The notes under the pieces: model-generated
The model's database searches: none
What the model saw: the letters and a program-made list of their open reading frames with translations, nothing else
Told to the model about the DNA's origin: nothing
DNA from: Emydura subglobosa
Lineage: Eukaryota; Chordata; Testudines; Chelidae
Length of the DNA: 64,000 nt
Assembly: GCA_007922225.1 (NCBI GenBank)
Contig: ML679958.1
Span: 60,226,862 to 60,290,861 of the forward strand
Direction of reading: 5' to 3'
Made by a program: the position numbers and the translations under genes
Shown: piece by piece, positions 1 to 32,381 of the stretch
Layout: each line of letters starts with the position of its first letter
Position numbering within the stretch: position 1 is the first letter of the stretch

Positions 1-1166
1 GGAGTCAAATGCAACCCCTACACACATACATGACATGACATCTCCAGGAGGCATCAATATCGTTAATATTAGAAATAAGGAGCTTTGCTAGAGGCTAAAC
101 TAAATAACTTCTTATAAACATTACAATGGATCGTCACCATAGAATTATATGTCACTCTCATTGAGCTAGTGTAATTTTAAGTTTAATGCTCATCCCATAT
201 CTATAATGCTTCTAAATTTGATTCAGTCCTCTAGAGACTAAAAGCCATCTTCTTTCCTGAGGTGTTTCCTGTAGTGAAGCTGTGTTGATTCATTAATTTC
301 GTTAATGTATCAGATTTAACCTTCATGAAACATGAGGTACTGAATAGACAAATCAACTAACTCAAAGAAAATCCAATGCACACGTTTCCTCTATAAAATT
401 AAGAATTGAACACCTACAGAACCAGAGGCACACAGATTACTTCAAGGAATGCTTCAAAGTGTTTAGATCTGAATTAATAGGAAGAGCCTAAACAGCCACT
501 GTATAGTGAAGAAGAAGGTGTGACAGACATGCAATATCCTGGACAAACGTTATATTAAGTTAAAACTTACTGTATTAAGTTTGGAGGCTTGGGGGAGTCT
601 GATGTATTAAAAATGCAAATGTTTATGTACTATTGTTGGATTGCATGTAACTTCCCTAGGAGGAGGAGAAATGCTAATATACTTCTTCCAGCTATCAGCG
701 ATTTAAAAGTCAGGTCACTTACATCGCTGAATAGACACAGGAACCTGACTTTGGACACCCATCTTTTAAAATCTTGGTCATCTTCTTGCTCTGCACCTCT
801 TTAGACAGCTGAGGCTGCATGTTTAAAATTAGTCCCCAACTGCTTAAAATTAAGTATGGTCAAGGAGCCAGAAATTAGACCAATTCTCTATCCCACTACA
901 ATTATGTAACTCTGCAGTTCAGAAATGTCAGTGCTACAGATATCCAGTTATGTAGCATTCCTTTAATTGCATTGTGCCAAGCAAATTACTTTGGTATTTG
1001 AAGTGTTTAAAAGCATGCAGTCCAAGGTCATGCTACCAAACAGAAAGTAAAGTTCAGTACAACAGTTTCAAATAGAAATATGACCCAGTGAAGAACAGCG
1101 GTAATATTCTTTCAATTCCAAATATACCACATTCATTTTGAGAGCACTATTTCTAAAGTTACTTAC
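1..1166. other. SUCLA2 intron 4 (part)
   Basis: AT-rich intron sequence. I find no exon, no long coding signal and no repeat I recognise with confidence. Confidence 0.6.
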
Positions 1167-24089
<22,923 letters not shown>

Positions 24090-24137
24090 GGCCGCCGAAC
24101 CCTTCGGCTCAGCTTGCCCCTGCCGCTGCCCCCTCAC

Positions 24138-24149
24138 CGCGCACGCGCA
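24138..24149 (-). promoter_or_regulatory. NRF-1 binding motif upstream of SUCLA2
   Basis: CGCGCACGCGCA fits the palindromic NRF-1 consensus YGCGCAYGCGCR at all twelve positions. It lies 49 bp upstream of the SUCLA2 start codon. NRF-1 drives many nuclear genes for mitochondrial proteins, so the site is functionally plausible. Occupancy is inferred. Confidence 0.6.
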
Positions 24150-24475
24150 CCGCTCGCTGCTACCATAGAGCCCCGGTGGGTAGACAAGGCCTCGGCTCCC
24201 CGCCGCTCCTCCCACCGGCCGTCCGAGGGGCGGTGCCAGGGAGGGACTCTATGGTCTCCTGTCTCCCGCGGCCCTTCCAGCGCAGCGCTGCCCTCTGGCG
24301 AGGAGAGCCGGCAACTGCAGGAGCCCGCTCGCGGACGGGGTGGCCCGGCCTGGCCCGGCCCGCCAAAAGGGGCGGGGTGGGGGAGCTTTCGGAGTCTCAC
24401 GCCGCTAATTTCCCATTGGGCCGGACTTAAGGCCCATTGGAAAGCGCCCCGGTGACTGTCAGGAGCTGGGTGGCT

Positions 24476-24506
24476 GCTGCTGCTGACGACGACGACGACG
24501 ACGACA
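24476..24506. repeat. (CTG)n/(GAC)n microsatellite
   Basis: A few CTG triplets followed by seven GAC triplets lie at the outer edge of the SUCLA2 CpG island. Confidence 0.9.
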
Positions 24507-24689
24507 CTCTGGTGGTTTGGGGCAGAGGTGCAAGTGCCTCAGCGCTGCGAAACCTCAGGGACTTCACCTTCAGTCCCTGCCTGGCTCAGGCTGCCCTGCT
24601 CACCTGCGATTAGTTGTGTGAGTTCAGCCCCTAGCCCTGTCTCTGAGGCCTCCGTTTGGAGGATTAATTCCTTCTCAAAGTCTGGGGCT

Positions 24690-25110
24690 ATAAGCTCTGG
24701 GTGGCTACAAAGGGCTGACCTTAGGTCCAGGAATGCTTTTCAGCCACGTCGGTCCACTTCAACATATCCGGGTCCCGAGCTTTTATCAGGTCAGTCAAGG
24801 GCCCTGCTCTAGTGGCAAAGTGGGTAATAAACCTCCTATAATACCCCACAATCCCTAAGAATGCCCTGACCTGTTTCTTGCGGACCGGTCAGGGCCAGGC
24901 CAGGCCTCCACCTTGTTCCACTGGGGCTTTCCCAGGCCTCTCCCTACCACGTAGCCCAGGTATTTGGCCTCAGCCAGCCCTATTGTGCACTTAGGGGGAT
25001 TTGCAGTGAGTCCAGCTTTCCGGAGGGAGTCGAGCACCGCCTCCACTTTCCCCAGGTGCGTTTCCCAGTCGGGGCTATGGATGACCACATCATCCAGATA
25101 GGCAGCCGGT
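24690..25110 (-). pseudogene. Ty3/Gypsy reverse transcriptase fragment
   Basis: On the minus strand the frame contains YLDDVVIHSPDWETHLGKV, LRKAGLTANPPKCTIG and AEAKYLGYVVGRG, the YxDD active-site block and downstream part of a Gypsy RT. A frame change follows, and pieces like 'FLGIVGYYRRFITHF' and 'LTDLIKARDPD' continue leftwards. Flanks beyond this are not Gypsy, so it is a truncated relic. It sits directly upstream of the SUCLA2 promoter. Confidence 0.85.
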
Positions 25111-25379
25111 AACCTGCCAGCAGCCCATATGGCTGAAACTGCTGAAGCCCCCACGCTGGGGGTTCCAGAAACCCTCCGGCTCCTCAAGGAAACCAGATCA
25201 GCTGAGGATCTTGTGTTAACCAACCCCAGTTGGTTGCAACAAGAAACCTGTGGCTTTGTGTAAGAGGCCTTTAGTTCTGGTCCTGGATTCCCCCCACTGC
25301 TCCCCATAGGGCAGTTACACTACAGACTTCTGCTGCCATGGCTGTGTCAGGCAAGGGCGAGAAGAAGTGTCAGATCTGT

Positions 25380-25605
25380 CCTCCATAGCTGTGCTGGCAA
25401 AAGCCCCTTGTGCAGATGTAGTTATACCTGCAAAACTGCTTTGACCAGTGTAGCTTGTGTGGATCGGGAGGGGTGGAATAACCTACAGCAGTAAAAGCAC
25501 AGCTTTCCCAGTATAAACTACATCCACAGTAAGAGTGGTTCACCAGTACAGTACAGTAATATAGCTATACCAATAAAGCACTCCTAGTGTAGACATGGCC
25601 TATTA
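25380..25605. repeat. hAT-like MITE copy
   Basis: It shares 'cccttgtgcagatgtagtta', 'cacagctttcccagtataaa' and the terminal 'tagtgtagacatggcc' with the copy at about 2450-2985. Edges are approximate. Confidence 0.55.
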
Positions 25606-25736
25606 CTTATCGTTATTTTATTATGAATTATTTATAAGATAACTTAAAGTGTGTGAGGATCTTTATTAAGGGATGTCTACACAAAAATTGCACTGCATTA
25701 ACTGTAATGGAATAGTTAAAACAGTGTATCACACAC

Positions 25737-26295
25737 AGGGCTTGTCTACACTTACAGTGCTGGAGCAGCACAGCTGCAGTGCTTAGTGAAGGCACTGCCA
25801 ACGCCAACGGGAGAGCTTTGCCTGTCACCACCTTAGGTACTCCACCTCCACAAGAGGTAATAGTTATGTCGACAGAAGAAGTCTGCCTATTGATACAGTG
25901 CTGTCTAGACTGGGGGTTAGGTCAGTATAACTATGTCGTTTAGGGGTGTGGAAAATAAGTTAGTTGTACCACAGTGTGAATGGTGAATTTATACCAATAA
26001 AATGTTACCTTATAGCAGTATAGCTATTCCTGTAAGGGAAGGAGAAAAAGCTGTAACAGGATTCTTTTATACTAGTATAACCGGATCCACACTAGGCATT
26101 GTACCAGTGCAACTAATTTAGTAAAATATCACACTCCCTAACCTAAATATTATTATTGTTATTTATTACTTGTATTACTATAGTTCTAGGAGTTCTAGTC
26201 ATGGACTAAGCCCCCATTATGCTACATGCTGTACAAACATAGAACAAAAAAAAGTAGTTATACCAACACAGAAACTATAGGTAGACCAGGCCTAA
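25737..26295. mobile_element. hAT-like MITE with GGGCTTGTCTACAC terminus
   Basis: The left end reads 'cagggcttgtctacacttac' and the right end 'ctataggtagaccaggccta', an imperfect inverted repeat of the (C)AGGGCTTGTCTAC type also seen at 61100-61816. An old CORE-SINE-like fragment (26148-26250) lies within. Confidence 0.5.
26148..26250 (+). repeat. CORE-SINE/MIR-like fragment
   Basis: 'ttatttattacttgtattac' followed by 'ctaggagttctagtcatgga' and 'atgctgtacaaacatagaac' follows a widespread amniote MIR-related consensus, recalled from memory. Confidence 0.55.
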
Positions 26296-26299
26296 ATGA

Positions 26300-27789
26300 T
26301 AGGACATGTTCAGGGTTCACAAGAAGTTACAGTCCCAATTTTGTTTGCTCTCTGTAAGCTATAAGGCCCATCTATTAAGCAGGCTTTAGCCTGAGAGGTC
26401 ATTACAAAGAACCCCTTGTTTATATATTTTTCTTGTAGGGGAGTTTAAATGCTTTCTGAACACTGAGCAAAAATATAAAATTGGTAGGGTTAGTTTTTTT
26501 AATATTGTGTATATGCTAAAAAGTTTTAAAATATTGTGTATAAGCTAAAGGGCTCTGATTAATGCATGTTACAGATGTTTTCATTCATTTTGAACGATAT
26601 CAAATGAAACAGCTGCAGTCACCAATATGTTTAATTACAGAGACAACAGCCTGTTGTGGCACTAGGACTCACCAGCACTCAGATCAAGATGGAACATCAA
26701 TAATTATTTTTAGTCCTAGCATAATTTTTCCATTATTTATAGATAGTCTTGATTCAATATATCATATATATCAATAGCTAGAGCTAAACTGAAAGGCCCT
26801 TATTTCTATTTTTTAAAATAATTTGTTTAACACCACCAGATTTCTCAATCCTGGACCCTGTACAATACACAAAAATAAAGACAATCTCTGACTCAAAGAA
26901 TTTACAGCCTAGGTACTTGATCCTGAAACACTTATGTATATGTTTAACTTTATGCACATGAATAGTTCCATTGACATAGCTATGTAAAAGACAGAATGCA
27001 CTGGGAAATCCAGAGCTGAAAATAGATTGCAAATCACTTGGAAGAAGCATTTTTCTTTTAAAGCAAATCTTAAACTAAGAAAGAGAGGTGGCTTGGCAAA
27101 CTGTAATGAGAAGGGCATTCCACACATAGTGGGCAGGGAAGAATGTACAGGGATCATCTTGTTTCCATAAATTATGTATGTCAATGCTAGATCTAAACTG
27201 AAGGAAAGCAATATTGGAGCTGTAACTAATTGATGTGGTTATGAACTGAAAATGCACAATACTAAAATAACAGGATGGGTTGCATTTTTTTGCCACAAAT
27301 AAGTCTAATGTGGATTAAAGCAGCTTCTGCAATAGCAACTACTTTAGGGGGCACAGTAACTGTTGCTTAATTGCTTTGCTCCTGGCCCTTCACTGTACCT
27401 GATATGCTGTCATTATGCATTAAGATTTTGTTGAACTCAGTGGAATGCTAGGGTGCATCTGGTACTTTCAGAAGCTCGAAGAATTATTCTGTATGGATAT
27501 ATTTGGTCCCATAATGCAGTAATGTATTGCCAAAATTTCAGCAAGGGATCCTCAAAAAATTTCCACCTCAGTAATAACATATATTTTGTTCATAAAATAC
27601 TTTCCTTCCCTGCAAAAATCCATCAGTTCCAGACTCTTTCCCCACCAAAATCCATCAGTCCTTCCAAAACTGCTGCCCTCATATCTATCAACCCTTCCAC
27701 CATCACCCATCTTGATGCACCATGTTTCTCCAGTCTCTTGTAAGTCACTCCCCCATCTGGCATCTGTTCCTTACAGCTTCAAGAAGTCT
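26300..27789. other. SUCLA2-NUDT15 intergenic, left flank of R2
   Basis: AT-rich DNA. 26880-26990 carries an old MITE-like piece ('acttatgtatatgtttaact ... catgaatagttccattgac'). I see no rRNA sequence here. This matters for the R2 element to the right. Confidence 0.5.
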
Positions 27790-28092
27790 TAATTTAATTT
27801 GTACAGGCGTAAATACCTGCCCTTTCCTGGTTACTATGCCGCCAGTCCGCCGTCCAATCTAGTATTCAGTAGCTAAAATAATCTAAAATCAAAATCTAAC
27901 CTATAAGTAATATTTATTATTCAATTAATTTTAAAATTAAATTAAATTACATGAAAGGACAGTTAAACATAGTCAACAGGTCAATAGTATGAAAACTAAA
28001 GCCCATTGATAAATTTAAAATATGGAGAATAAATATATCTATATCTAAAATATATCTAAAATCCACAGGATACACGAAATGAATGTTTGGGT

Positions 28093-31000
28093 TCACTGTT
28101 TATCGCTAAAAAGAGCCAACATATCCATCGTAGCATACATAGCAAGTCTGCACACACTTTCTTTAAAACTTTTAAATTTATCAATACCTAAAATTTTAAA
28201 AATTTCATCATTTCTTTCACTCCATTTACCTCTCGCCCCAACTACAAATCCAAAGAAGTGGATGATCTTCCCACCAGTGAGCTGCAGCACCTCCTCCTCC
28301 AACTCAGAGTAGTATGCCTCCTTCTCAATGTGGGCTGCCTCCACACTGTCAGCGTTGTCTTCCCATCTAACTGTGACATCCACAACGGCTACCACTCCTT
28401 CCTTTTCAATAATGAGGTCGGGTTTTCTCAACTTCCCTTCTTTATTATGAAGGTAAGGTTCAATCCAAATTTTACATCCTTTATTTCCTACTTTATCAAT
28501 TAGTGCTTTAACTATTCTATTATGTCTTTTAATTCTTGCTTCTTTCATTTTTATGCACTGACCAGAGATATGAGGAATTGTCTCTTTGACCTTACCACAC
28601 CATCTACATAACCCTTCCTCCATCTTACGTCCTCTTGCTAGAGCTTCCCTGGTGGGAAAAACATTCGCTCTCGTTTGCAATGCCGCAATCAGAGAGGAGG
28701 ACCTGGCCAAGCAAGGATATTTTAAAAACGAATTACTAATACAATCATTTTTAAAATATTTAATACCAATTCCCTGACATCTTAAATTACTCCATTTTAA
28801 AAACTCTTCATCTCTCCACGTTTTAGGATTAGCCGTTTTAGCACTATATATTAAAATTTTCTCCACTAAATTTTCCCCAGCATATAAAAACGAGAAATCT
28901 ATCCAATCATCTTTGGAGACAATATGTCTCCTCCATTTACGAATTAACATGTTTGGAATTTGGGTACTAAATTTTGTAACTGCTAAACCCCCATCTCTAG
29001 TTCTAGCATAGAATAGCCCATCAGTTGTACACTGGGGAAGATGTAAAATCTTTTTAAGAGTGTTCCTAACTAAAACATCTAATTCATTTAACATATAAAG
29101 TGGCGGCTCGATTAAAAGTAATTCATAAAAAACTCTCGTTAAAATGTAAACTTTTAATATTATCAATTTCTGCGCAGGTTTTAATGGAGCCTTACATAAA
29201 CTTTCACACCAATCAATTAATTTTTCCTTAGGGGAATTATTAGCCACTCCCACCCATGGATCTATTCTTGCACCTAGATATCTTTCAGACTCACCAGGTT
29301 GAATATAATCAATTAATTCATCGCCTAATCCCCATTTATCTTTTGGGTTGATAACATATGTTCCCATGCTTGGGAAAACATGAAAGCCCTTTGTCTTTTT
29401 AACATTTACTTTTAAACTTGAATTTTTACAAAACTGGTTAAGAATTTTTAAATTCTTAACCATCCCCTTATAGGACCTACTTAATATAGCGATATCGTCG
29501 GCAAAGGCCAATGAAGTTATCTTTCTACCCTGCACTATAAAACCATCTCCTTCATCTTCCAATTTATATAAAAGAGGGTCCATGGCTATATTAAATAAAA
29601 TAGGGGAAAGCGGGTCACCTTGCTTAACTCCACTCTTAATTAAAATAGGTTCTGTCTTATCCTCACCAACACTAATTTCAGTGTAGCAATCTGTATACAA
29701 ATCCTTTACAATATCAATAAAACTCTCTGATATCCCAAATCTCTTTAACCCCTTTAAAATGTGACCATGGCCAACCGAATCAAATGCCTTAGCAAGATCA
29801 ATAAAAACAACAGCTATTTCGTCTTTATTTTTCTTGGCCCCTTTAATTAACTTTTCTAAAATCGATATATTTTCCTCACAGCCAGAGGCTGCGATAAAAC
29901 CTTTTTGTCTGGGGCATAATTTAACAGCACTTGATAATCTTTTAGCTAAAATTTTTGTATACAACCTAATCCAAATCGAACTAATAGTCAATGGCCTCCA
30001 AGATGATATTTTCTTCAACTCTTGTGGATCCTTGACTTTAGGAATTAGGATGGTACGATTGCCTTTAAAACACTCTGGAATCTGTCTATTTAAAAACCAA
30101 ATATTAAAAATCCTTACTAAAATCCTACTGTCTAAATTATAAATATCCCATAAATCCTTAACCTTAATTCCATCTGGTCCAGGAGCACTACTGTTATCAA
30201 TCTCTCTTAAGGCTTCTCTAATTTCATCAATTGATAAAGGCCAATTTAAAATTTCATTATCTACCACTTCTTTTACTTTTGGCCATCCTCTGGTATTCCC
30301 ATGTCCTTCTTTACCCAAAATTTCTTTATAATAGGTTTCAATCTCCTTAACTGCTATCTTACATGTTGCTTTATCAGGTTCTCCCATAATGATCCTAGCC
30401 AACCTTTTCTTATCTTTTTCAAAGAGGGTTTGATAGAATCTAAATTTAGCTTTTCTCCCAGCATATTTTCTATTTCTATTATATTTATCAGGAGGCTTAC
30501 CCACTTTTCCTCCTTGTTTCCCATTATCATTCTGTATATTATTTTCTTTATTATTTTCCAAATTCTCTACATCTTCATGAGGAGAGTTCATCAACAATTT
30601 ACATAATTCTTCAAATAATCCCCAACCTTCTGCTACAGTGGCAGAAGCATTTAATTGCTGTTCAATAAAATCCAATTTCTCTAAAATACGAGCCCCATTA
30701 CACCTAACTCCTGTTAAAAACCTATCAATTAAAATGTTATCTTTTAAAGGTTTAATTTTCTCACGTGGAGGAATATCTTCTAAAATATCTCCCATCCCAC
30801 CCTCTTCCCATAAAACCATAGAATCTTCATCCTTTTTAACCTTATTCCTGGCCAGGTCCCTCCTCTTATTTGATATTTGCTTATTTGTTTTTGTTTTTAA
30901 TTCACTTTCTATACACTTATTAATATTTCTAGTCCCTGCATATTTGATTTCAAGCTGAATCAATAATTCAATTTCCTCTTCTGTCCATACCCGAGAGCGA

Positions 31001-31878
31001 CTTGTTTTCCCAACCACTCTAGCTTCCTTTCTTTCTTCATTCCTCACCGCAGGATGCCTATGTCTGATGTGTTGACTCCGCCCCGAGCGAGTGTAGAAGG
31101 CAGACCCACAGACCGTGCAGGCATACTTCTTCTCTGAGTTATCCACCTCCCTGGGCCTGCACTTGGGGTAGTGGCAAGCTATGTTATGGAACTGCGAATA
31201 TTTACCACATTTTTTGCAAATAACTCTTATTGAAGTGCTTTTATGTACATTATTTATATGCTTCGCCCATTTACTGAAACTAGCTAAAATTTGTGAACAT
31301 ATAGGGCAATTAAAACAATCTACGGGATATTCTAAATAAAATATTCCCTCTTTAAATGAACTACTCTCTTTAAAACTAGCTGTATTCATAAAATTTGTAT
31401 TAAAATTATCTCCTAAAATATTTCTTCTATTTTCCATAGAATCACGTTGTAAATTATTAAAATTGGTATTATTATTATTAAGATTATTAAATTCTATCAA
31501 ATATGGATCATCAAAAGAATCTAAATATTTGTCATAAAAGCTAGATTTAGAATCGATTATCTTAAGGTCACTATATAAAACATTCGTAAAAGCCATCGGT
31601 AAAAGATTAAAATCTAAAACTTGGCTCTCACTAAAATCCTCTTGTTCCTCCCGAACAACACTCTTCTCTCCAACTCGGAGATTAAAATCATCCATAAAAC
31701 CAGCTATTCCATCTTTTACTCTATCTATAGCATAAGGAGATAGCATTGGTCCGGCTCTATGAATAATACCCCTAATCAATTTAACACTACTAGCCGGGGC
31801 GTCGAAACTAGTAGCGGGGGCGTTTTTAACCCGGTCCAGCGCCAATCCGGTATGAAATAAAATTTCTGTTTTCTCCAT
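28093..31878 (-). CDS. R2 retrotransposon polyprotein: zinc fingers, Myb, reverse transcriptase, restriction-like endonuclease
   Basis: This is an uninterrupted 1261-codon ORF. The ATG at 31878 is the first after an in-frame TGA 24 nt upstream. Domains: zinc finger 1, CCHH (CPIC...HINNVH, residues ~191-212); zinc finger 2, CCHC (CKKC...HYPKC, ~221-239); zinc finger 3, CCHH (CTVC...HIRHRH, ~254-275); Myb-like motif from RVWTEEE (~296-345); a -1/0 region with RFYQTLFEKDKKR (~480); RT with FIDLAKAFDSV (~692), GVKQGDPLSPILFN (~750) and AFADDIAIL (~791); CCHC knuckle CRWC...H...C (~1091-1108); PD-(D/E)XK-type endonuclease with RKPDLI (~1151) and VVDVTVRWE (~1165-1173). Order and length fit R2 proteins with three N-terminal fingers. 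R2 proteins bind target DNA, nick it and prime reverse transcription of their own RNA from the nick. Codon use is strongly AT-biased and Asn/Lys-rich. All catalytic motifs look complete. Confidence 0.93.
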   Translation of the reverse strand: MEKTEILFHTGLALDRVKNAPATSFDAPASSVKLIRGIIHRAGPMLSPYAIDRVKDGIAGFMDDFNLRVGEKSVVREEQEDFSESQVLDFNLLPMAFTNVLYSDLKIIDSKSSFYDKYLDSFDDPYLIEFNNLNNNNTNFNNLQRDSMENRRNILGDNFNTNFMNTASFKESSSFKEGIFYLEYPVDCFNCPICSQILASFSKWAKHINNVHKSTSIRVICKKCGKYSQFHNIACHYPKCRPREVDNSEKKYACTVCGSAFYTRSGRSQHIRHRHPAVRNEERKEARVVGKTSRSRVWTEEEIELLIQLEIKYAGTRNINKCIESELKTKTNKQISNKRRDLARNKVKKDEDSMVLWEEGGMGDILEDIPPREKIKPLKDNILIDRFLTGVRCNGARILEKLDFIEQQLNASATVAEGWGLFEELCKLLMNSPHEDVENLENNKENNIQNDNGKQGGKVGKPPDKYNRNRKYAGRKAKFRFYQTLFEKDKKRLARIIMGEPDKATCKIAVKEIETYYKEILGKEGHGNTRGWPKVKEVVDNEILNWPLSIDEIREALREIDNSSAPGPDGIKVKDLWDIYNLDSRILVRIFNIWFLNRQIPECFKGNRTILIPKVKDPQELKKISSWRPLTISSIWIRLYTKILAKRLSSAVKLCPRQKGFIAASGCEENISILEKLIKGAKKNKDEIAVVFIDLAKAFDSVGHGHILKGLKRFGISESFIDIVKDLYTDCYTEISVGEDKTEPILIKSGVKQGDPLSPILFNIAMDPLLYKLEDEGDGFIVQGRKITSLAFADDIAILSRSYKGMVKNLKILNQFCKNSSLKVNVKKTKGFHVFPSMGTYVINPKDKWGLGDELIDYIQPGESERYLGARIDPWVGVANNSPKEKLIDWCESLCKAPLKPAQKLIILKVYILTRVFYELLLIEPPLYMLNELDVLVRNTLKKILHLPQCTTDGLFYARTRDGGLAVTKFSTQIPNMLIRKWRRHIVSKDDWIDFSFLYAGENLVEKILIYSAKTANPKTWRDEEFLKWSNLRCQGIGIKYFKNDCISNSFLKYPCLARSSSLIAALQTRANVFPTREALARGRKMEEGLCRWCGKVKETIPHISGQCIKMKEARIKRHNRIVKALIDKVGNKGCKIWIEPYLHNKEGKLRKPDLIIEKEGVVAVVDVTVRWEDNADSVEAAHIEKEAYYSELEEEVLQLTGGKIIHFFGFVVGARGKWSERNDEIFKILGIDKFKSFKESVCRLAMYATMDMLALFSDKQ

Positions 31879-31895
31879 AGATTTAAAAGATACTA

Positions 31896-32021
31896 CCCTT
31901 CACAGGGGGAGGCTTACCCTTACCAGGGAGAGGCTACCCTTTCCAGGGGGAAACTAACCCATTACCAGGGGGGACTAACCCGTACCTGGGGGAAGCTAAC
32001 CCTTACCAGGGGGGCAGTTAG
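31896..32021. repeat. ~21-bp minisatellite in the R2 5' UTR
   Basis: About six units of the type 'cccttaccagggggaggcta' (plus strand) lie just upstream of the R2 start codon, with unit-to-unit changes in the G run and flanks. It lies within the element's 5' UTR. Confidence 0.85.
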
Positions 32022-32195
32022 GTGTTGGGGCTGCCCTCCCCACCCCCCCACACAGCAGGGGGGTTCGTCCTCCGCGATCAGCCTGGACTCCGCCAGTTAC
32101 CGACTCTCACCACGAGGAGGTTGCGGTTGGACTTGCCAATCAGAGGCTTTCCTCAAATGAGGGGTCCCTGCCAGCTTAATGCCGAGCCCTAACGG

Positions 32196-32381
32196 GAGGG
32201 TGGAAGAGAACTCGGACTCTACGGAGAGATACTTTCAGCACGGCTCTCGCCATCTCTCCGGCACCAATTATTCACCCCACCTCACCCTCAGGTTCTTCGG
32301 GAGGGGACTCAACCCCTCCGACCGTCCGGGCTCAACAACTGAACAGGGTCCAGAGATGCATGAAAAGCCATTAAGAGAGCC
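32196..32381 (-). ncRNA. candidate HDV-like self-cleaving ribozyme at the R2 5' end
   Basis: R2 elements use an HDV-like ribozyme to free their 5' end. On the minus strand, P1 can form between GGCTCTC (32381-32375) and GAGAGCC (32248-32242), 7 bp. Directly before the second P1 strand is GCC (32262-32260), an 8-nt loop, and GGC (32251-32249), the P3-L3-P3' layout of HDV with the same P3 bases. A P4-like stem CTCT-CCGT-AGAG (32228-32217) follows. P2 could be GAGGGTG (32289-32283) with CACCCTC (32202-32196), giving the right nested order. Weak points: no obvious P1.1 pair, a long J1/2, and L3 plus one base can instead form a 9-bp hairpin with 32222-32230. Confidence 0.45.

Larger units (their letters stand above)
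27790..32381 (-). mobile_element. R2-clade non-LTR retrotransposon, near complete, outside 28S rDNA
   Basis: The 5' end is set at 32381, where a 28S-like leader begins. A ~500-bp 5' UTR includes a minisatellite (31896-32021) and a candidate HDV-like ribozyme (32196-32381). One intact ORF (31878-28093) follows, then a 3' UTR that ends somewhere between 27930 and 27790. Canonical R2 insertions are followed by 28S sequence starting TAGCCAAATGCC; no such sequence follows here, and the only 28S similarity I see is the short leader. I found no convincing target duplication. The element is on the same strand as the flanking SUCLA2 and MED4 genes and lies in the intergenic space. A mis-assembly joining an rDNA unit to this locus is unlikely, since the flanks lack rDNA, but should be excluded. 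Confidence 0.85.

Noticed and set aside
32300..32333. Alternative ribozyme fold using the strong hairpin 32300-32319 as P4 and a 5-bp P1 with 32329-32333
   Set aside because: It leaves no room for P3-L3-P3' between P2 and P1, so the fold with GAGAGCC at 32242-32248 is preferred.
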